In this document: piece by piece, positions 1 through 9,028 of the stretch | Numbering within the stretch: the first letter of the stretch is position 1 | Layout of the letters: every line of letters begins with the position of its first letter | Assembly: GCF_001425405.1 (NCBI RefSeq) | Contig: NZ_LMQP01000001.1 | Coordinates: forward strand, 537,522 to 601,521 | Source of the DNA: Sphingomonas sp. Leaf412 | Lineage (GTDB): Bacteria; Pseudomonadota; Alphaproteobacteria; Sphingomonadales; Sphingomonadaceae | DNA length: 64,000 bases | Reading direction: 5' to 3' | The notes under the pieces: model-generated | The model's database searches: none | What the model was told of the DNA's origin: nothing | What the model saw: the letters and a program-made list of their open reading frames with translations, nothing else | Program-made: the position numbers and the translations under genes

Positions 1-1150
1 GCTGGGCGCACGGCTGGTGCGGCAGAGCCAGCCGCGGCTGAAGGGCCTGGGGCTGGGCAACATCCTCCCTTCGGGAACGCAGGTTCCGTCCACCGGCCTG
101 CCCGTGCCCGGCCTCTACCCTACCGACGGCGGCGATGTGCTGGGCTACGGCGGTTTCGGTGGTGGCGCGGGCGGCGGCGGCGACGTCATGGCCCCGCTGA
201 CGCAGGACGTCGTGCGGATCGAACCCAACCCGTATCTGAACGCGGTGATCGTGCGCGACGTGCCCGAGCGGATGGGCGCTTACGATTCGCTGATCCGCGC
301 CCTCGACGTCGAGCCGCAGGTGGTCGAGGTCGAGGCGACGATCATCGACATCAACACCGACAAGCTGCGCCGGCTGGGCATCAACTGGCGGCTGGAAAGC
401 GGCGGGCTGGGCTTCCTGTTCGGGGACGGCACCGCGAACGACACGCTACTGACGCGCAATCGCGGCCTGTCGCGCCGCGGCAACGTGACGCAGATCACCC
501 CGCCCGCGGCGGGCGGCACCCTGTCCACCATCATCGGCAGCCAGCGCGAGTTCCTGGGCCGGATCCAGGCGCTGGAGACGAAGGGCGTCGCGCGCGTGGT
601 CAGCCGGCCGCAGATCATGACGCTGGCCAATGTGGAGGCGGTGTTCGACCGCACGCGCACCTTCTACGTCCGCGTCGCGGGCCGCGAGGAGGTCGACCTG
701 TTCAACGTCACCGCAGGCACCGTGCTGCGCGTCAATCCGCACGTCTTCCGCGATCAGGACCAGACGCGCGTGCGCATGATCGTCAATATCGAGGACGGCT
801 CGATCAGCCAGAATTCGCTGGTCGAGAACATCCCGATCGTGGAGCGCGCCAGCGTCTCGACGCAGGCGATGGTTCTGGACGGCGAAAGCCTGCTGCTGGG
901 CGGCATGACGGTCGATGCGGATTCGGACGACGTCTACAAGATCCCGCTGCTGGGCGACATTCCGCTGCTCGGCAATCTGTTCAAGGTGCAGCAACGCAAC
1001 CGCTCGCGCACCGAACGCCTGTTCCTCATCACTCCGCGGCTCGTCTCGCTCGGGTCGCGCGTCGGACCGACGACGGTGACGTCCACCACGCGCGTCGCGC
1101 CGACGCCGGTCGCGCCCGCGACGCCCGCGGGGGGGAGGCCGCTGCGGTGA
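1..1150 (+). CDS. sctC: Type III secretion outer-membrane secretin SctC (5' partial)
   Basis: The frame is open to the left edge, so the N-terminus lies outside the window; a GTG at 17 is only an internal codon. About 380 residues remain. They hold the end of the N-domain region (NPYLNAVIVRDVPER, ring-building fold), a glycine-rich linker, and the secretin domain with VVEVEATIIDI near the start and IPLLGDIPLLGNLFK near the C-terminus. That last motif is typical of YscC/HrcC/GspD secretins. SctC multimers form the outer-membrane ring of the injectisome. The stop overlaps the sctD start (GTGA). The following sctD/I/J/L/N genes make type III secretion much more likely than type II secretion or pilus export. 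Confidence 0.85.
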   Translation, partial: LGARLVRQSQPRLKGLGLGNILPSGTQVPSTGLPVPGLYPTDGGDVLGYGGFGGGAGGGGDVMAPLTQDVVRIEPNPYLNAVIVRDVPERMGAYDSLIRALDVEPQVVEVEATIIDINTDKLRRLGINWRLESGGLGFLFGDGTANDTLLTRNRGLSRRGNVTQITPPAAGGTLSTIIGSQREFLGRIQALETKGVARVVSRPQIMTLANVEAVFDRTRTFYVRVAGREEVDLFNVTAGTVLRVNPHVFRDQDQTRVRMIVNIEDGSISQNSLVENIPIVERASVSTQAMVLDGESLLLGGMTVDADSDDVYKIPLLGDIPLLGNLFKVQQRNRSRTERLFLITPRLVSLGSRVGPTTVTSTTRVAPTPVAPATPAGGRPLR

Positions 1151-2268
1151 GCATCGACATGCCCGTGCTGCGCATCCTGAACGGCCGCCTGGCCGGGACG
1201 GAGCAGGCGCTGCCCGCGGGCGGCGCGGTGTCGATCGGCCATGCCTTCTGGCACGACGTCGTCGTCCGCGATCCCGCGACGAAGGGGATCGCGATCGACC
1301 TGTCGCTCGGGGCGGAGGGCGCGGCGCAGGCGACCGTGCTGGAGGGGGAGGCGGAATTGCTCGGCTCCACCGTCCCGGCAGGCGAAACCGCGATCGTGCC
1401 CGCCTACGTCCCCTTCGCGATCGGCGGCGTGGCGATGGCGTGGGGCGATCGCGACAGCGACCGGTGGGAGGAGGCGACCGGCCTCGTCGCCGCGGTCCCC
1501 GCCGCCGCCGCCGCGCCGCCCAGCGCGCGCGATCATGCGCTGGCCCTCGCGGGGCGTGCGGGGGAGGGGGCGACGCGCGTCCTCACCCGCCCGCGCATCG
1601 CGCTGGCCGCGGGCGCGATCGGCGTGATCGCGCTGGCGAGCGCGGCGGTGCCGGTCGTCGACGCGCTGCACCTGCGCGGCACGCCGGCGCAACGCGTCGA
1701 GCGCGCGCTGGCGGGCAGCGGGATCGCGGGCCTGTCCGCGCAGGAGGACGAGGCGACGGGCGCGGTGAACGTGACCGGCGTCGTGACCAACGACCGGCAG
1801 CGCGCGAAGGCGGTGTCGGTGATGCGCGACACCGGCATCGCGGGCAACGTCGCGGTCCTGACCAGCGCCGACCTGGCCCGCTCCGCCGCGGACGTGGCGC
1901 GGATGAACGGGATCCAGGCGGTGGCGCGCCCGATCGGGCGCACCGCGGTCGAACTGCGCGTCACCCCGCTGGCGCCCGACCAGGAACAGAAACTGGCCCA
2001 GGCGGTCCGCGGCGACGTCCGCGCGCTGACCCGGCTGGCATTGCGCGACGATCTTCCCCCCGTGGAAGCGGTGCCGTTGCGGACCGTTCAGGATGCGACG
2101 AAGAAGGTGTCGACCGTCGTCGGCGGCGAACCTTCGTTCATCCAGACCGTTGATGGGGCGCGTTACTTCCCCGGCGCGGTGATGCCCAGTGGGCACCGCC
2201 TGATCGCCATTCAGGGGAACGACGTGGTGTTCGAGAAAAGCGGGCGACAGACCCGCGTTGCTTTCTAG
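1147..2268 (+). CDS. sctD: Type III secretion inner-membrane ring protein SctD
   Basis: A 373-residue protein in the place expected for YscD. Residues about 6-105 look like the cytoplasmic FHA-like domain, followed by an Ala/Pro linker, one membrane segment at about 151-172, and a periplasmic region with BON/ring-building character (GVVTNDRQRAKAV). The C-terminal stretch DGARYFPGAVMPSGHRL followed by a hydrophobic strand is common in SctD. It would form the outer of the two inner-membrane rings and contact SctC and SctJ. The start is GTG 1147 overlapping the sctC stop; ATG 1159 is an in-frame alternative four codons later. Confidence 0.75.
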   Translation: MSIDMPVLRILNGRLAGTEQALPAGGAVSIGHAFWHDVVVRDPATKGIAIDLSLGAEGAAQATVLEGEAELLGSTVPAGETAIVPAYVPFAIGGVAMAWGDRDSDRWEEATGLVAAVPAAAAAPPSARDHALALAGRAGEGATRVLTRPRIALAAGAIGVIALASAAVPVVDALHLRGTPAQRVERALAGSGIAGLSAQEDEATGAVNVTGVVTNDRQRAKAVSVMRDTGIAGNVAVLTSADLARSAADVARMNGIQAVARPIGRTAVELRVTPLAPDQEQKLAQAVRGDVRALTRLALRDDLPPVEAVPLRTVQDATKKVSTVVGGEPSFIQTVDGARYFPGAVMPSGHRLIAIQGNDVVFEKSGRQTRVAF

Positions 2269-2292
2269 ACACTTGCAAGAAGGAGACGAACG

Positions 2293-2604
2293 ATGACCGA
2301 CAACAGCATCAGCGGCGGCCTGGGCATGATGGCCACCACCCCGATGACGGGCAGCCGCATGCAGAAGGGCGGCGCGCCGGGCACCTGGTTCGAGGCGCTG
2401 GCCGACGCATGGGGCCAGACCCTGGACGGGCAGGCATCGCGGATCGAACAGATGTCGCAGGGCATCAGCGGCGGCGGCGACAATCCGTCGCAGATCACGA
2501 AGCTGACCGCCGAATCGATGCGGATGAGCTTCATGGCGCAAAGCTCCTCCAGCTCGATCGACAGCGTCGGCAAGGCGCTCGAAACCATGGCGCGCAAGGG
2601 CTAA
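2293..2604 (+). CDS. Small type III secretion protein, probable needle subunit SctF
   Basis: A 103-residue protein with a strong Shine-Dalgarno (AAGGAG, about 2279-2284) and no signal peptide. It has a central Trp pair (GTWFEALADAW), a polar turn (GGGDNPSQ) and a C-terminal helix. That helix-turn-helix plan and size match needle proteins such as PrgI/YscF, which carry Trp near the N-terminus and an N-P turn. The position between sctD and sctI is where yscF lies in Ysc-type clusters. Sequence identity is too weak to assign from inspection alone; a secreted regulator or a pilin-like protein are alternatives. The strong ribosome binding site suits a highly made subunit. Confidence 0.5.
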   Translation: MTDNSISGGLGMMATTPMTGSRMQKGGAPGTWFEALADAWGQTLDGQASRIEQMSQGISGGGDNPSQITKLTAESMRMSFMAQSSSSSIDSVGKALETMARKG

Positions 2605-2616
2605 GGAGGACGACAC

Positions 2617-3018
2617 ATGTCGATCGAAGCCATCGCGGCGGCCTCCGCCGGCGCGGCGGGGGCGGGCATGCCGCCCCCCGATACGATCCAGGCGGGGCCC
2701 GGCGCCTCGATCGCGGACATCACCAGCTTCCAATCGTCGCTGACCGCGGCGGGCGGTCCGTCGCCCGTCGGCGGCCCCGACCAGCTGTCGCCCGCGATCA
2801 AGGCGATGTTCACCCAGCTGGAGAAGGTGAACGGGGAGGCGAAGAACGTCGCCGATTACGCCAGCCAGGCATCGGCGAAGGGCGCGGAGATGACTCCCGG
2901 CGAGATCGTCAACCTGACGATGAAATGCCACGAGTTCATGTTCCATTGCCAGCTGACCTCGAACATCGCGAACCGCACGTCGGACGGCGTGCAGCAATTG
3001 TTCCGGCAGCAATCGTGA
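2617..3018 (+). CDS. sctI: Type III secretion inner rod protein SctI
   Basis: A 133-residue protein with a low-complexity Ala/Gly/Pro N-terminal half and a conserved C-terminal helix (EIVNLTMKCHEFMFHCQLTS, then SDGVQQLFRQQS). This is the arrangement of YscI/HrpB/PrgJ rod proteins, whose C-terminal helix polymerises inside the basal body. The start ATG follows TAAGGAGG, 12 bases after the preceding gene. SctI is thought to anchor the needle and to take part in substrate switching with SctP, which is encoded at the end of this operon. Two cysteines-with-histidine pairs (KCHEF, FHC) in the helix are not typical of the family. Confidence 0.7.
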   Translation: MSIEAIAAASAGAAGAGMPPPDTIQAGPGASIADITSFQSSLTAAGGPSPVGGPDQLSPAIKAMFTQLEKVNGEAKNVADYASQASAKGAEMTPGEIVNLTMKCHEFMFHCQLTSNIANRTSDGVQQLFRQQS

Positions 3019-3038
3019 CCCGCGCGCAGGAGGACGCC

Positions 3039-3809
3039 ATGGACTGGACGAAGCGGCTGAAGCTTGCGATCGCCGGGCTCGGACTCGTCCTCCTGGCCGC
3101 GTGCGGGCGCGCCGAGCTGTACGGGAAACTGAGCGAGGCGCAGGCGAACGAGATGATCGCCGCGCTCCAGCGATCGGGGATCGAGGCCGGCAAGGAAAAC
3201 GGCGGCGACGCGGGCTGGACGCTGACCACCGCGAAGGGCGATTTCGGCCGCGCGGTGGAGATTTTGCAGGCGCAGGGCTATCCGCGACAGGATTTCGCGA
3301 CGCTGGGCACGGTGTTCAAGAAGGAGGGGTTCGTCTCCTCCCCCACCGAGGAGCGCGCGCGGCTGAACTGGGGCCTGAGCCAGGAATTGTCGCGCACGCT
3401 GACGCAGATCGACGGGGTAGTGCAGGCACGCGTTCACCTGGCCCTGCCCGAGGACGCGCCGCTGGCGGAGACGAAGGCGCCCGCCTCCGCATCGGTCTTC
3501 ATCAAATATCGCCCCGGCGCCGACATCAACGGACAGATCGGGAAGATCAAGGCGCTGGTCGTCAATTCGATCGAGGGGCTGAAGTACGAGAACGTCAGTG
3601 TCGAGACGTTCGCCGCGCAACCGCCCCCCGTGGCGGTGGGCACCGCACCGGTCAGCAGCAACGGCTCGAACGACGGCGCGGTGATGGCGGCGATCGGCGG
3701 CGCGTTGCTGCTGGCCGGCGCGATCGGCTATCCCGGATACCGCCGCTGGCGGTTGCGGCGACGGGCGGCGTCGCGGCGCGCGATCGTACCGCAGGAGATC
3801 CAGCGGTGA
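3039..3809 (+). CDS. sctJ: Type III secretion inner-membrane ring lipoprotein SctJ
   Basis: A 256-residue YscJ/HrcJ/FliF-related lipoprotein. The signal peptide ends in LLAACGR, a lipobox with Cys about residue 22. Two ring-building domains follow (ELYGKLSEAQANEMIAAL; then ARVHLALPEDAP and SASVFIKYRPG). A C-terminal membrane helix (about 216-236) is followed by an Arg-rich cytoplasmic tail. ATG 3039 was chosen because it starts the signal peptide and follows CAGGAGGA at an ideal distance. The protein forms the inner-membrane ring. The stop overlaps the next start by GTGA. Confidence 0.88.
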   Translation: MDWTKRLKLAIAGLGLVLLAACGRAELYGKLSEAQANEMIAALQRSGIEAGKENGGDAGWTLTTAKGDFGRAVEILQAQGYPRQDFATLGTVFKKEGFVSSPTEERARLNWGLSQELSRTLTQIDGVVQARVHLALPEDAPLAETKAPASASVFIKYRPGADINGQIGKIKALVVNSIEGLKYENVSVETFAAQPPPVAVGTAPVSSNGSNDGAVMAAIGGALLLAGAIGYPGYRRWRLRRRAASRRAIVPQEIQR

Positions 3810-4327
3810 GCGCCGCGGCGGAGCGCGCGGCGCTAGCCCGGATCGGCGCGAACCTGATCGCGATGGCGGGCGAACGTGGCGATCGCCGCGCCCGTAGCGT
3901 CGGCGGCGACCGGCGGCCGGTGCCGCCCGCCACGGGCTTCGCCGACATCGCCGCTGCCCCGGTGTGGCTGCAATCCCCGCGCGAAGAGCTGACCCGCCTC
4001 GCCCTGCGCGCGGCGCTGATCGCGATGGCGCCCGCGCTGGCGGCGTCGATCGACGGCGGCTGGCTGCGCGAACTGGCCGCGCTGACGGGGGAGGGGGCAT
4101 TGGACCATGCGATCGCACTGGCCCCATCGATCCCGGACGGCGGAATCGCCGCCGTTCCGGTGGACGCGACGAAGGCGCTGGGCTTCGACGTCCTGCGCGC
4201 GGCGCTGCCCCCCGCATTGCATCGCTATTTGGACTGGGCACCCGGCGGCGAGGCGCCGTGCCCGCCCGCCGTCGCCGCGGTCTCCATCCGCAACGCGCTG
4301 GCCGTTCTTCCCGACGAGCCGGCATGA
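3806..4327 (+). CDS. sctK: Probable type III secretion sorting-platform protein SctK
   Basis: A 173-residue Ala-rich cytoplasmic protein without membrane segments, starting at GTG 3806 inside the sctJ stop and ending over the sctL start (ATGA). Position between sctJ and sctL is where yscK/hrpD genes lie; SctK links the cytoplasmic sorting platform to the inner-membrane ring. Visible features are a helical core ([41 protein letters not shown]) and a conserved-looking LHRYLDW. SctK proteins diverge strongly, so the assignment rests mainly on synteny. Confidence 0.55.
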   Translation: MSAAAERAALARIGANLIAMAGERGDRRARSVGGDRRPVPPATGFADIAAAPVWLQSPREELTRLALRAALIAMAPALAASIDGGWLRELAALTGEGALDHAIALAPSIPDGGIAAVPVDATKALGFDVLRAALPPALHRYLDWAPGGEAPCPPAVAAVSIRNALAVLPDEPA

Positions 4328-4920
4328 GCTACGTCCTGATCCACGCCGACCGGCAGGCCACGCTGCTGCGCGGCGATCCCGTCGTGCCAGCGGCCGACCT
4401 GCCCGCCTTCTACGACGCGAACGCGCTTCTCGACGCCGCGTCCACGATCCGCGACGACGCCGAACGCGGCGCCGCCGACGCGATCGCCGCCGCACGCGCG
4501 GAGGGGCTGGCGGCGGGGCATGCCGAAGGGCTGGCGATCGGCGCGGCGGAGGTCCGCGACGAATTGCTCCGGCTTGCCGCCGCCGACGCCGCCCGGACCG
4601 CGGCGCAGCGCGCCGACCTGGCACGGCTGGGACTGGAGGTCGTCCGCCGGATCGCGGCGGAGCTGGGCGAGCCCGCGATGGTCGCCGCGCTGGCCGAACG
4701 CGCGGCGACCACCGTGGCGCCCGACGCGCATCCCGTGGTGCGCGTCCACCCCGATGCGCTCGCGGCGACGCGCGACCGACTGGCCGCGCGCGCCGTGGTG
4801 CAGGGCGACGCCGCGCTCGCCCCCACCGATTGCGTCCTGGCGACTCCGCTGGGCGAGGTGCACGCCGGGCTGGACACGCAATTGGCGGCGCTGGCGCAGG
4901 CCTGGGGTGTCGACGCATGA
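4324..4920 (+). CDS. sctL: Type III secretion ATPase stator SctL
   Basis: A 198-residue YscL/HrpE/FliH-type protein. The N-terminal part has a DLPAFYDAN segment and an Ala/Glu-rich coiled region containing the [15 protein letters not shown] repeat, an A-x3-G pattern typical of FliH/SctL. The C-terminal domain ([16 protein letters not shown], then [19 protein letters not shown]) matches the family's ending in a conserved hydrophilic strand. It regulates and anchors the SctN ATPase to the sorting platform. Overlaps both neighbours by four bases, implying translational coupling. Confidence 0.8.
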   Translation: MSYVLIHADRQATLLRGDPVVPAADLPAFYDANALLDAASTIRDDAERGAADAIAAARAEGLAAGHAEGLAIGAAEVRDELLRLAAADAARTAAQRADLARLGLEVVRRIAAELGEPAMVAALAERAATTVAPDAHPVVRVHPDALAATRDRLAARAVVQGDAALAPTDCVLATPLGEVHAGLDTQLAALAQAWGVDA

Positions 4921-6251
4921 GCCTCGCCGATCCCCCGCCCGCCCCGTCCGTCGACGATCTGGTCGCGCGGCTGGGCCGGTCGACCACGGTCGAACGCCGC
5001 GGGCGGCTGGTCGAGCTGATCGGCACCACGCTGAAGGTGACGGGCATCGCGGCGCGGATCGGCGAGACGTGCGAGGTCATCGCCCCGCAGTCCGGCGACA
5101 GCGTGATGGCGGAGGTCGTCGGCATCGCGGGCCATGCCACGATCCTGACCCCGCTGGGCGATGTGCGCGGGCTGTCCGCCGATGCGGAGGTGATCGTGCG
5201 ATCCGGGGCGGACCGCGTCCCCTACGGCGACGCGCTGCTCGGGCGCGTGCTCGACGGACGCGGGCGGCCGATCGACGGACTGGGTGCGCTGCCCCCGGGC
5301 CTGCCCACGGTGCCGCTCCACGCCCCCGCCCCCGGGCCGATGACGCGCATGTTGATCGACAAGCCGCTGGAAACCGGGGTGCGCGCGATCGATTCCCTCC
5401 TGACGCTGGGCGAGGGGCAACGCGTCGGCGTCTTCGCCGCGGCGGGGGGCGGGAAGTCGACGTTGCTCGGGATGCTGGCCCGCTTCGCGAAGGCCGAGGT
5501 GATCGTGATCGCGCTGATCGGGGAGCGCGGGCGCGAGGTGCGCGAGTTCATCGAGGATGCGCTGGGCGCGGACGGGCTCGCCCGCTCCGTCATCGTCTGC
5601 GCGACGTCGGATCGCGCGGCGATGGAGCGCGTACGCGCCGCCCATCACGCGACCGCCGTGGCGGAAGGGTTCCGGAGCGAGGGGCGCAACGTCCTGCTGC
5701 TGATGGATTCCGTCACGCGGTTCGCGCGCGCGCTGCGCGAGATCGGTCTGGCGGCGGGCGAACCGTCGGTCCGCCGCGGCTTCCCGCCGTCGGTCTTCGC
5801 GGAACTGCCGCGGCTGTTCGAACGCGCGGGCACCGACGCGACCGGCGCGATCACCGGCGTCTACACCGTCCTGCTGGAGGATGAGGACGGCGGCGATCCT
5901 GTGGGGGAGGAGGTCCGCTCGATCCTGGACGGCCACATCCTGCTGTCGCGCAAGCTGGGCGCGGCGGGCCATTATCCCGCGATCGACGTGCTGGGCAGCC
6001 TGTCGCGCCTCTTCCCGCGGCTCGCGTCGCCCGCGCACCGCGCCGCCGCGACGCAGGTCCGCGCGCTGATGGCCAAACATGCGGAGATCGAATTCCTGGT
6101 GCAGGTCGGCGAATATCGCGCGGGCGCCGATCCCGTCGCCGACCGCGCGATCGCCGCCCGGCCGGAAATCGACGCGATGCTGCGGCAGGACGCGACGCAG
6201 CCGACCGCCATGGCCACCGCCCTCCTGATGCTGCGGAGTATCGGCGGATGA
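4917..6251 (+). CDS. sctN: Type III secretion ATPase SctN
   Basis: A 444-residue F1-beta-like hexameric ATPase that strips chaperones and unfolds substrates at the export gate. Seen: Walker A AAGGGKST at about 175-182, IGERGREV at about 201-208, Walker B LLLMD at about 260-264, the [15 protein letters not shown] segment, and a C-terminal domain with [12 protein letters not shown]. Length equals YscN/HrcN/FliI. The secretin, rod and SctJ lipoprotein nearby favour SctN over the flagellar FliI. Start ATG overlaps the sctL stop and its own stop overlaps the sctO start. Confidence 0.92.
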   Translation: MSLADPPPAPSVDDLVARLGRSTTVERRGRLVELIGTTLKVTGIAARIGETCEVIAPQSGDSVMAEVVGIAGHATILTPLGDVRGLSADAEVIVRSGADRVPYGDALLGRVLDGRGRPIDGLGALPPGLPTVPLHAPAPGPMTRMLIDKPLETGVRAIDSLLTLGEGQRVGVFAAAGGGKSTLLGMLARFAKAEVIVIALIGERGREVREFIEDALGADGLARSVIVCATSDRAAMERVRAAHHATAVAEGFRSEGRNVLLLMDSVTRFARALREIGLAAGEPSVRRGFPPSVFAELPRLFERAGTDATGAITGVYTVLLEDEDGGDPVGEEVRSILDGHILLSRKLGAAGHYPAIDVLGSLSRLFPRLASPAHRAAATQVRALMAKHAEIEFLVQVGEYRAGADPVADRAIAARPEIDAMLRQDATQPTAMATALLMLRSIGG

Positions 6252-6706
6252 GCACCCGGATACAGATCGCGCAGGCGACGCAACTAGTGCGGCTGCGCGA
6301 CGTACGGGTCCGCGCCGCCGCGGTGCGGCTGGCCACCGCCCGCGCCGCAACCATGGAGGCGGAGCGCGCGCGCATCGCGGCGGACGAGGCGGCGGATCGC
6401 GCCGCGGCCGCGCACCGGACGGCGCGCGACGGGCTGGCGGCCGATCCGGGAGAGGCCGAACGCCTGCTGGCACTGGTCGACCGGGCCCGTTTCGACCGGT
6501 CGATGGCGATCGAGACGCTGGGCGAGGCGCGCGGGGCCGAGGACGATTGTCGCCGCGACGAGGACCGACGCCGTCGCACGATGATCCTGGCGCAGGCACG
6601 GCACGATGCACTGGCCGAACGGCTGGGCACGATCCGGCAGGGCGCGGCGCGGGTGGACGAGGAACGCCAGGCGCTGGATGCCGAGGATGTGAGGAGGTTT
6701 CGATGA
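6248..6706 (+). CDS. sctO: Type III secretion central stalk protein SctO
   Basis: A 152-residue, highly charged, Arg/Glu/Ala-rich protein predicted to form one long coiled coil from end to end, as in YscO/FliJ. It follows sctN directly (ATGA overlap), the conserved place for this gene. SctO inserts into the ATPase ring and links it to the export gate SctV. Sequence is poorly conserved in this family; the call combines coiled-coil character, size and synteny. Confidence 0.65.
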   Translation: MSTRIQIAQATQLVRLRDVRVRAAAVRLATARAATMEAERARIAADEAADRAAAAHRTARDGLAADPGEAERLLALVDRARFDRSMAIETLGEARGAEDDCRRDEDRRRRTMILAQARHDALAERLGTIRQGAARVDEERQALDAEDVRRFR

Positions 6707-7338
6707 GCGACGTATCCGCCACCGGTCGCAGTGCCGATCCCGCGACGCGGTCGTCCGCGCGCCGCATCTCCCGCGCCGCCCCGCCCGCGGAGGATGTGCG
6801 CGCGATGGGCGAGGCGTTCCGGCGCGCGCGCGGCGGCCTCCCGGGTCGGGCGGATGCGGCGATGCCGCGTGGCACAGGGAAGGGCGCGGGCGTCGCCGCA
6901 CGCACCGGCGCCGCGCCCGATGCCACCGCCCCGGCCGGCCCGCGAACGGGGGACGAACAGGCGACGCTCGACCGGCGCGACGCCGATCGCCATCCCGATC
7001 AGGGGTTCGCCGGGCTTGCCCAGCATGCCGCCGTGCCGGTGGTCGTCGCCGCGCAGCCCCCGTCGCCATTGGTCGATCCGACCGCCTTCGCGCAGCTGCT
7101 CGCCGACCTGTGGACGCGCGAGAACGGGCGCGGCCCGCGCGAGGTTCGCGTCCGCTTCGGCGCCGCGACCTGGCCCGCGACCGGCGCCACGTTGGTCAGG
7201 AGTGCGGACGGCCTGCTGGACGTGACGGTGGACATGGCACCGGGCACCGCCGACGCGCGGATCGACGTGCTGGAAACCGCCCTGGGCGCACGCGGACTGG
7301 CGATCGGTCGCGTCGCGATCGGCGCGACCGCGGCCTAG
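6703..7338 (+). CDS. sctP: Probable needle-length regulator SctP
   Basis: A 211-residue protein with a Pro/Ala/Arg-rich, probably disordered first half (about 1-115) and a compact C-terminal domain (VDPTAFAQLLADLWTRENGR, then EVRVRFGAATWPATGATLVRS and GLLDVTVDM). The plan, disordered ruler then folded switch domain, fits SctP/FliK-like proteins, and the gene sits after sctO as in yscO-yscP. It starts within the sctO stop. Its stop overlaps the stop of convergent parB by four bases, so the operon ends here without a spacer. Family recognition by sequence is weak. Confidence 0.55.
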   Translation: MSDVSATGRSADPATRSSARRISRAAPPAEDVRAMGEAFRRARGGLPGRADAAMPRGTGKGAGVAARTGAAPDATAPAGPRTGDEQATLDRRDADRHPDQGFAGLAQHAAVPVVVAAQPPSPLVDPTAFAQLLADLWTRENGRGPREVRVRFGAATWPATGATLVRSADGLLDVTVDMAPGTADARIDVLETALGARGLAIGRVAIGATAA

Positions 7339-8249
7339 ATCCGCTCCCCGCTCAACCGCTGGCACACCATGTCCAGTTGTTCGAGCGTGCTATATTCCAG
7401 CGTGATCGCACCATGGCCGTCGTCGTGGAAGGCGATGCGCACCTTCAGCCCGAGCAGGTCGGCCAGTTGGGTTTCCAGCGCCGCGATATCCGCGCTGCCG
7501 GTCGATCCTCCGGCGGCGGGGCGCCCCCGCCGGTCGGGACGCGTCTCGTCGCCCCGACGGCGGCGGGCCAGCGCCTCCGTCTGGCGCACCGACAGGCCCT
7601 TGGCGATCACCTCCTCCGCGACGGTGGCGGGATCGGGCGCGCCCAGGATCGCGCGCGCATGGCCCATCGACAAAGTGCCGTCGACGACGCTTTCCTGCAC
7701 GCCCGCAGGAAGGTCCAGCAATCGCAACAGGTTGGCGACATGGCTCCGCGATTTGTGGACAACGCGGGCCAGGACTTCCTGCGTATGTCCAAATTCGTCC
7801 TGTAGCCGCTGATACGCGACCGCTTCCTCGATCGCGTTCAGGTCCTGCCGCTGGATATTCTCGACCAGCGCGATCTGGAGCGTCTCGCTGTCCGAATAGT
7901 CGCGGACGACGGCGGGCACCTCGTGCAGTCGCGCGCGCTGTGCCGCACGCCACCGCCGTTCCCCCGCGACGATCTGATAATCGTGGCCGTGGCTGCGCAC
8001 GATGATCGGCTGGATCACGCCGCGTTCCGCGATCGACGCGGCCAGCTCGTCCAGCGCGCGCTCGTCGAAATGCCGTCGCGGCTGGCCAGGGTGCGGCGCG
8101 ATCGCGCTGATCGGGATCATCCGGACGCCGCCGCGCGGTGCCGAGCTCGCCTCCGCGGCGACGCGTTCGTCCTGCGCGACATCGCCCAGCAACGCGCCGA
8201 GCCCGCGACCCAGCCCGCCGCGCGGCCGTCGTCCGCCTGCGTCGCTCAT
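7335..8249 (-). CDS. parB: Chromosome partitioning protein ParB
   Basis: A 304-residue centromere-binding protein. Seen: an Arg/Gly-rich N-terminus (GGLGRGLGALL) that in this family contacts ParA, the CTP-binding core with GERRWRA at about 96-102 and ENIQRQDLN at about 130-138, a helix-turn-helix region (HTQEVLARVVHKSRSHVANLLRLL), and a C-terminal dimerisation helix. It loads at parS and spreads as a CTP-dependent clamp. The start overlaps the parA stop (ATGA). Two likely parS sites occur upstream in this same operon. Confidence 0.95.
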   Translation of the reverse strand: MSDAGGRRPRGGLGRGLGALLGDVAQDERVAAEASSAPRGGVRMIPISAIAPHPGQPRRHFDERALDELAASIAERGVIQPIIVRSHGHDYQIVAGERRWRAAQRARLHEVPAVVRDYSDSETLQIALVENIQRQDLNAIEEAVAYQRLQDEFGHTQEVLARVVHKSRSHVANLLRLLDLPAGVQESVVDGTLSMGHARAILGAPDPATVAEEVIAKGLSVRQTEALARRRRGDETRPDRRGRPAAGGSTGSADIAALETQLADLLGLKVRIAFHDDGHGAITLEYSTLEQLDMVCQRLSGERI

Positions 8250-9028
8250 GCCGCCACCTTCGCTCGCGGCATCCGCTCGATCACTTCACGCGCCAACGAT
8301 ATGTAGGCCTCCGACCCTGCGCACCGATGATCGTAGATCAGGGCGGGCAGGCCGTGGCTCGGCGCCTCCGACAATCGGACGTTGCGGGGGATGACCGTGT
8401 CGAACACCACCTTGCCGAGCACCGCGCGCACATCCGTCGATACCTGATCGGTCAGCCGGTTGCGCCGGTCGTACATCGTCAACGCCACGCCCAGGATCGA
8501 CAGCGACGGATTGAATCGCTCGCGGATCCGCTCGACCGTCCCCAGCAACTGGCTCAGCCCTTCCAGCGCAAAGAATTCGCATTGCAACGGCACCAGCAGG
8601 GAATCCGCCGCGACCATGGCGTTGATCGTCAGCAGACCGAGGGAGGGCGGACAATCGATCAACACCACGTCCCAGGAAGCGGGAGCATCCTCGATCGCCC
8701 GGTGCAGCCGATGCGTCCGATGCTCCAGGTCGACCAGCTCGATCTCCGCCCCCGACAGGTCAACCGTCGCCGGTACGACGAACAGGCGCGGTACGCTGCT
8801 GGCCACCGCCGCCTCCGCCAGGCCGCCTCGTTCGATCAGGACATCGTAGCTCGACCGGCTCCGCTGCGCATGGGTGATGCCCAGACCGGTCGACGCATTG
8901 CCCTGAGGATCGAGATCGACGAGCAACACCCGTAGGCCCGTCGCCGCCAGCGCCGTCGCGACATTGATGGCACTGGTCGTTTTCCCGACCCCGCCCTTCT
9001 GATTTGCGATCGCGATGCGGTACATCAT
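8246..9028 (-). CDS. parA: Chromosome partitioning ATPase ParA
   Basis: A 260-residue Walker-type partition ATPase. Seen: deviant Walker A KGGVGKTTS at residues 11-19, DLDPQGNAS, Walker B-like VLIDCPPSLG, and the NVRLSEAPSHG signature. ATP-bound dimers on the nucleoid pull ParB-parS complexes. Length and lack of an N-terminal DNA-binding extension mark it as a chromosomal type Ib/Soj-like ParA. Start at ATG 9028 overlaps the rsmG stop; a second ATG follows directly. Confidence 0.96.
   Translation of the reverse strand: MMYRIAIANQKGGVGKTTSAINVATALAATGLRVLLVDLDPQGNASTGLGITHAQRSRSSYDVLIERGGLAEAAVASSVPRLFVVPATVDLSGAEIELVDLEHRTHRLHRAIEDAPASWDVVLIDCPPSLGLLTINAMVAADSLLVPLQCEFFALEGLSQLLGTVERIRERFNPSLSILGVALTMYDRRNRLTDQVSTDVRAVLGKVVFDTVIPRNVRLSEAPSHGLPALIYDHRCAGSEAYISLAREVIERMPRAKVAA

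Noticed and set aside
2409..3038. Upstream extension of the sctJ frame
   Set aside because: The extension overlaps sctF and sctI completely and precedes a good ribosome binding site and signal peptide at 3039.
4917..6251. sctN as a flagellar FliI
   Set aside because: A secretin, a lipoprotein SctJ and a rod protein are in the same operon, and no flagellar genes are present.
7361..7377. TGGCACACCATGTCC as a sigma-54 promoter
   Set aside because: The GG-N10-GC spacing is not met and it lies within the parB coding end.
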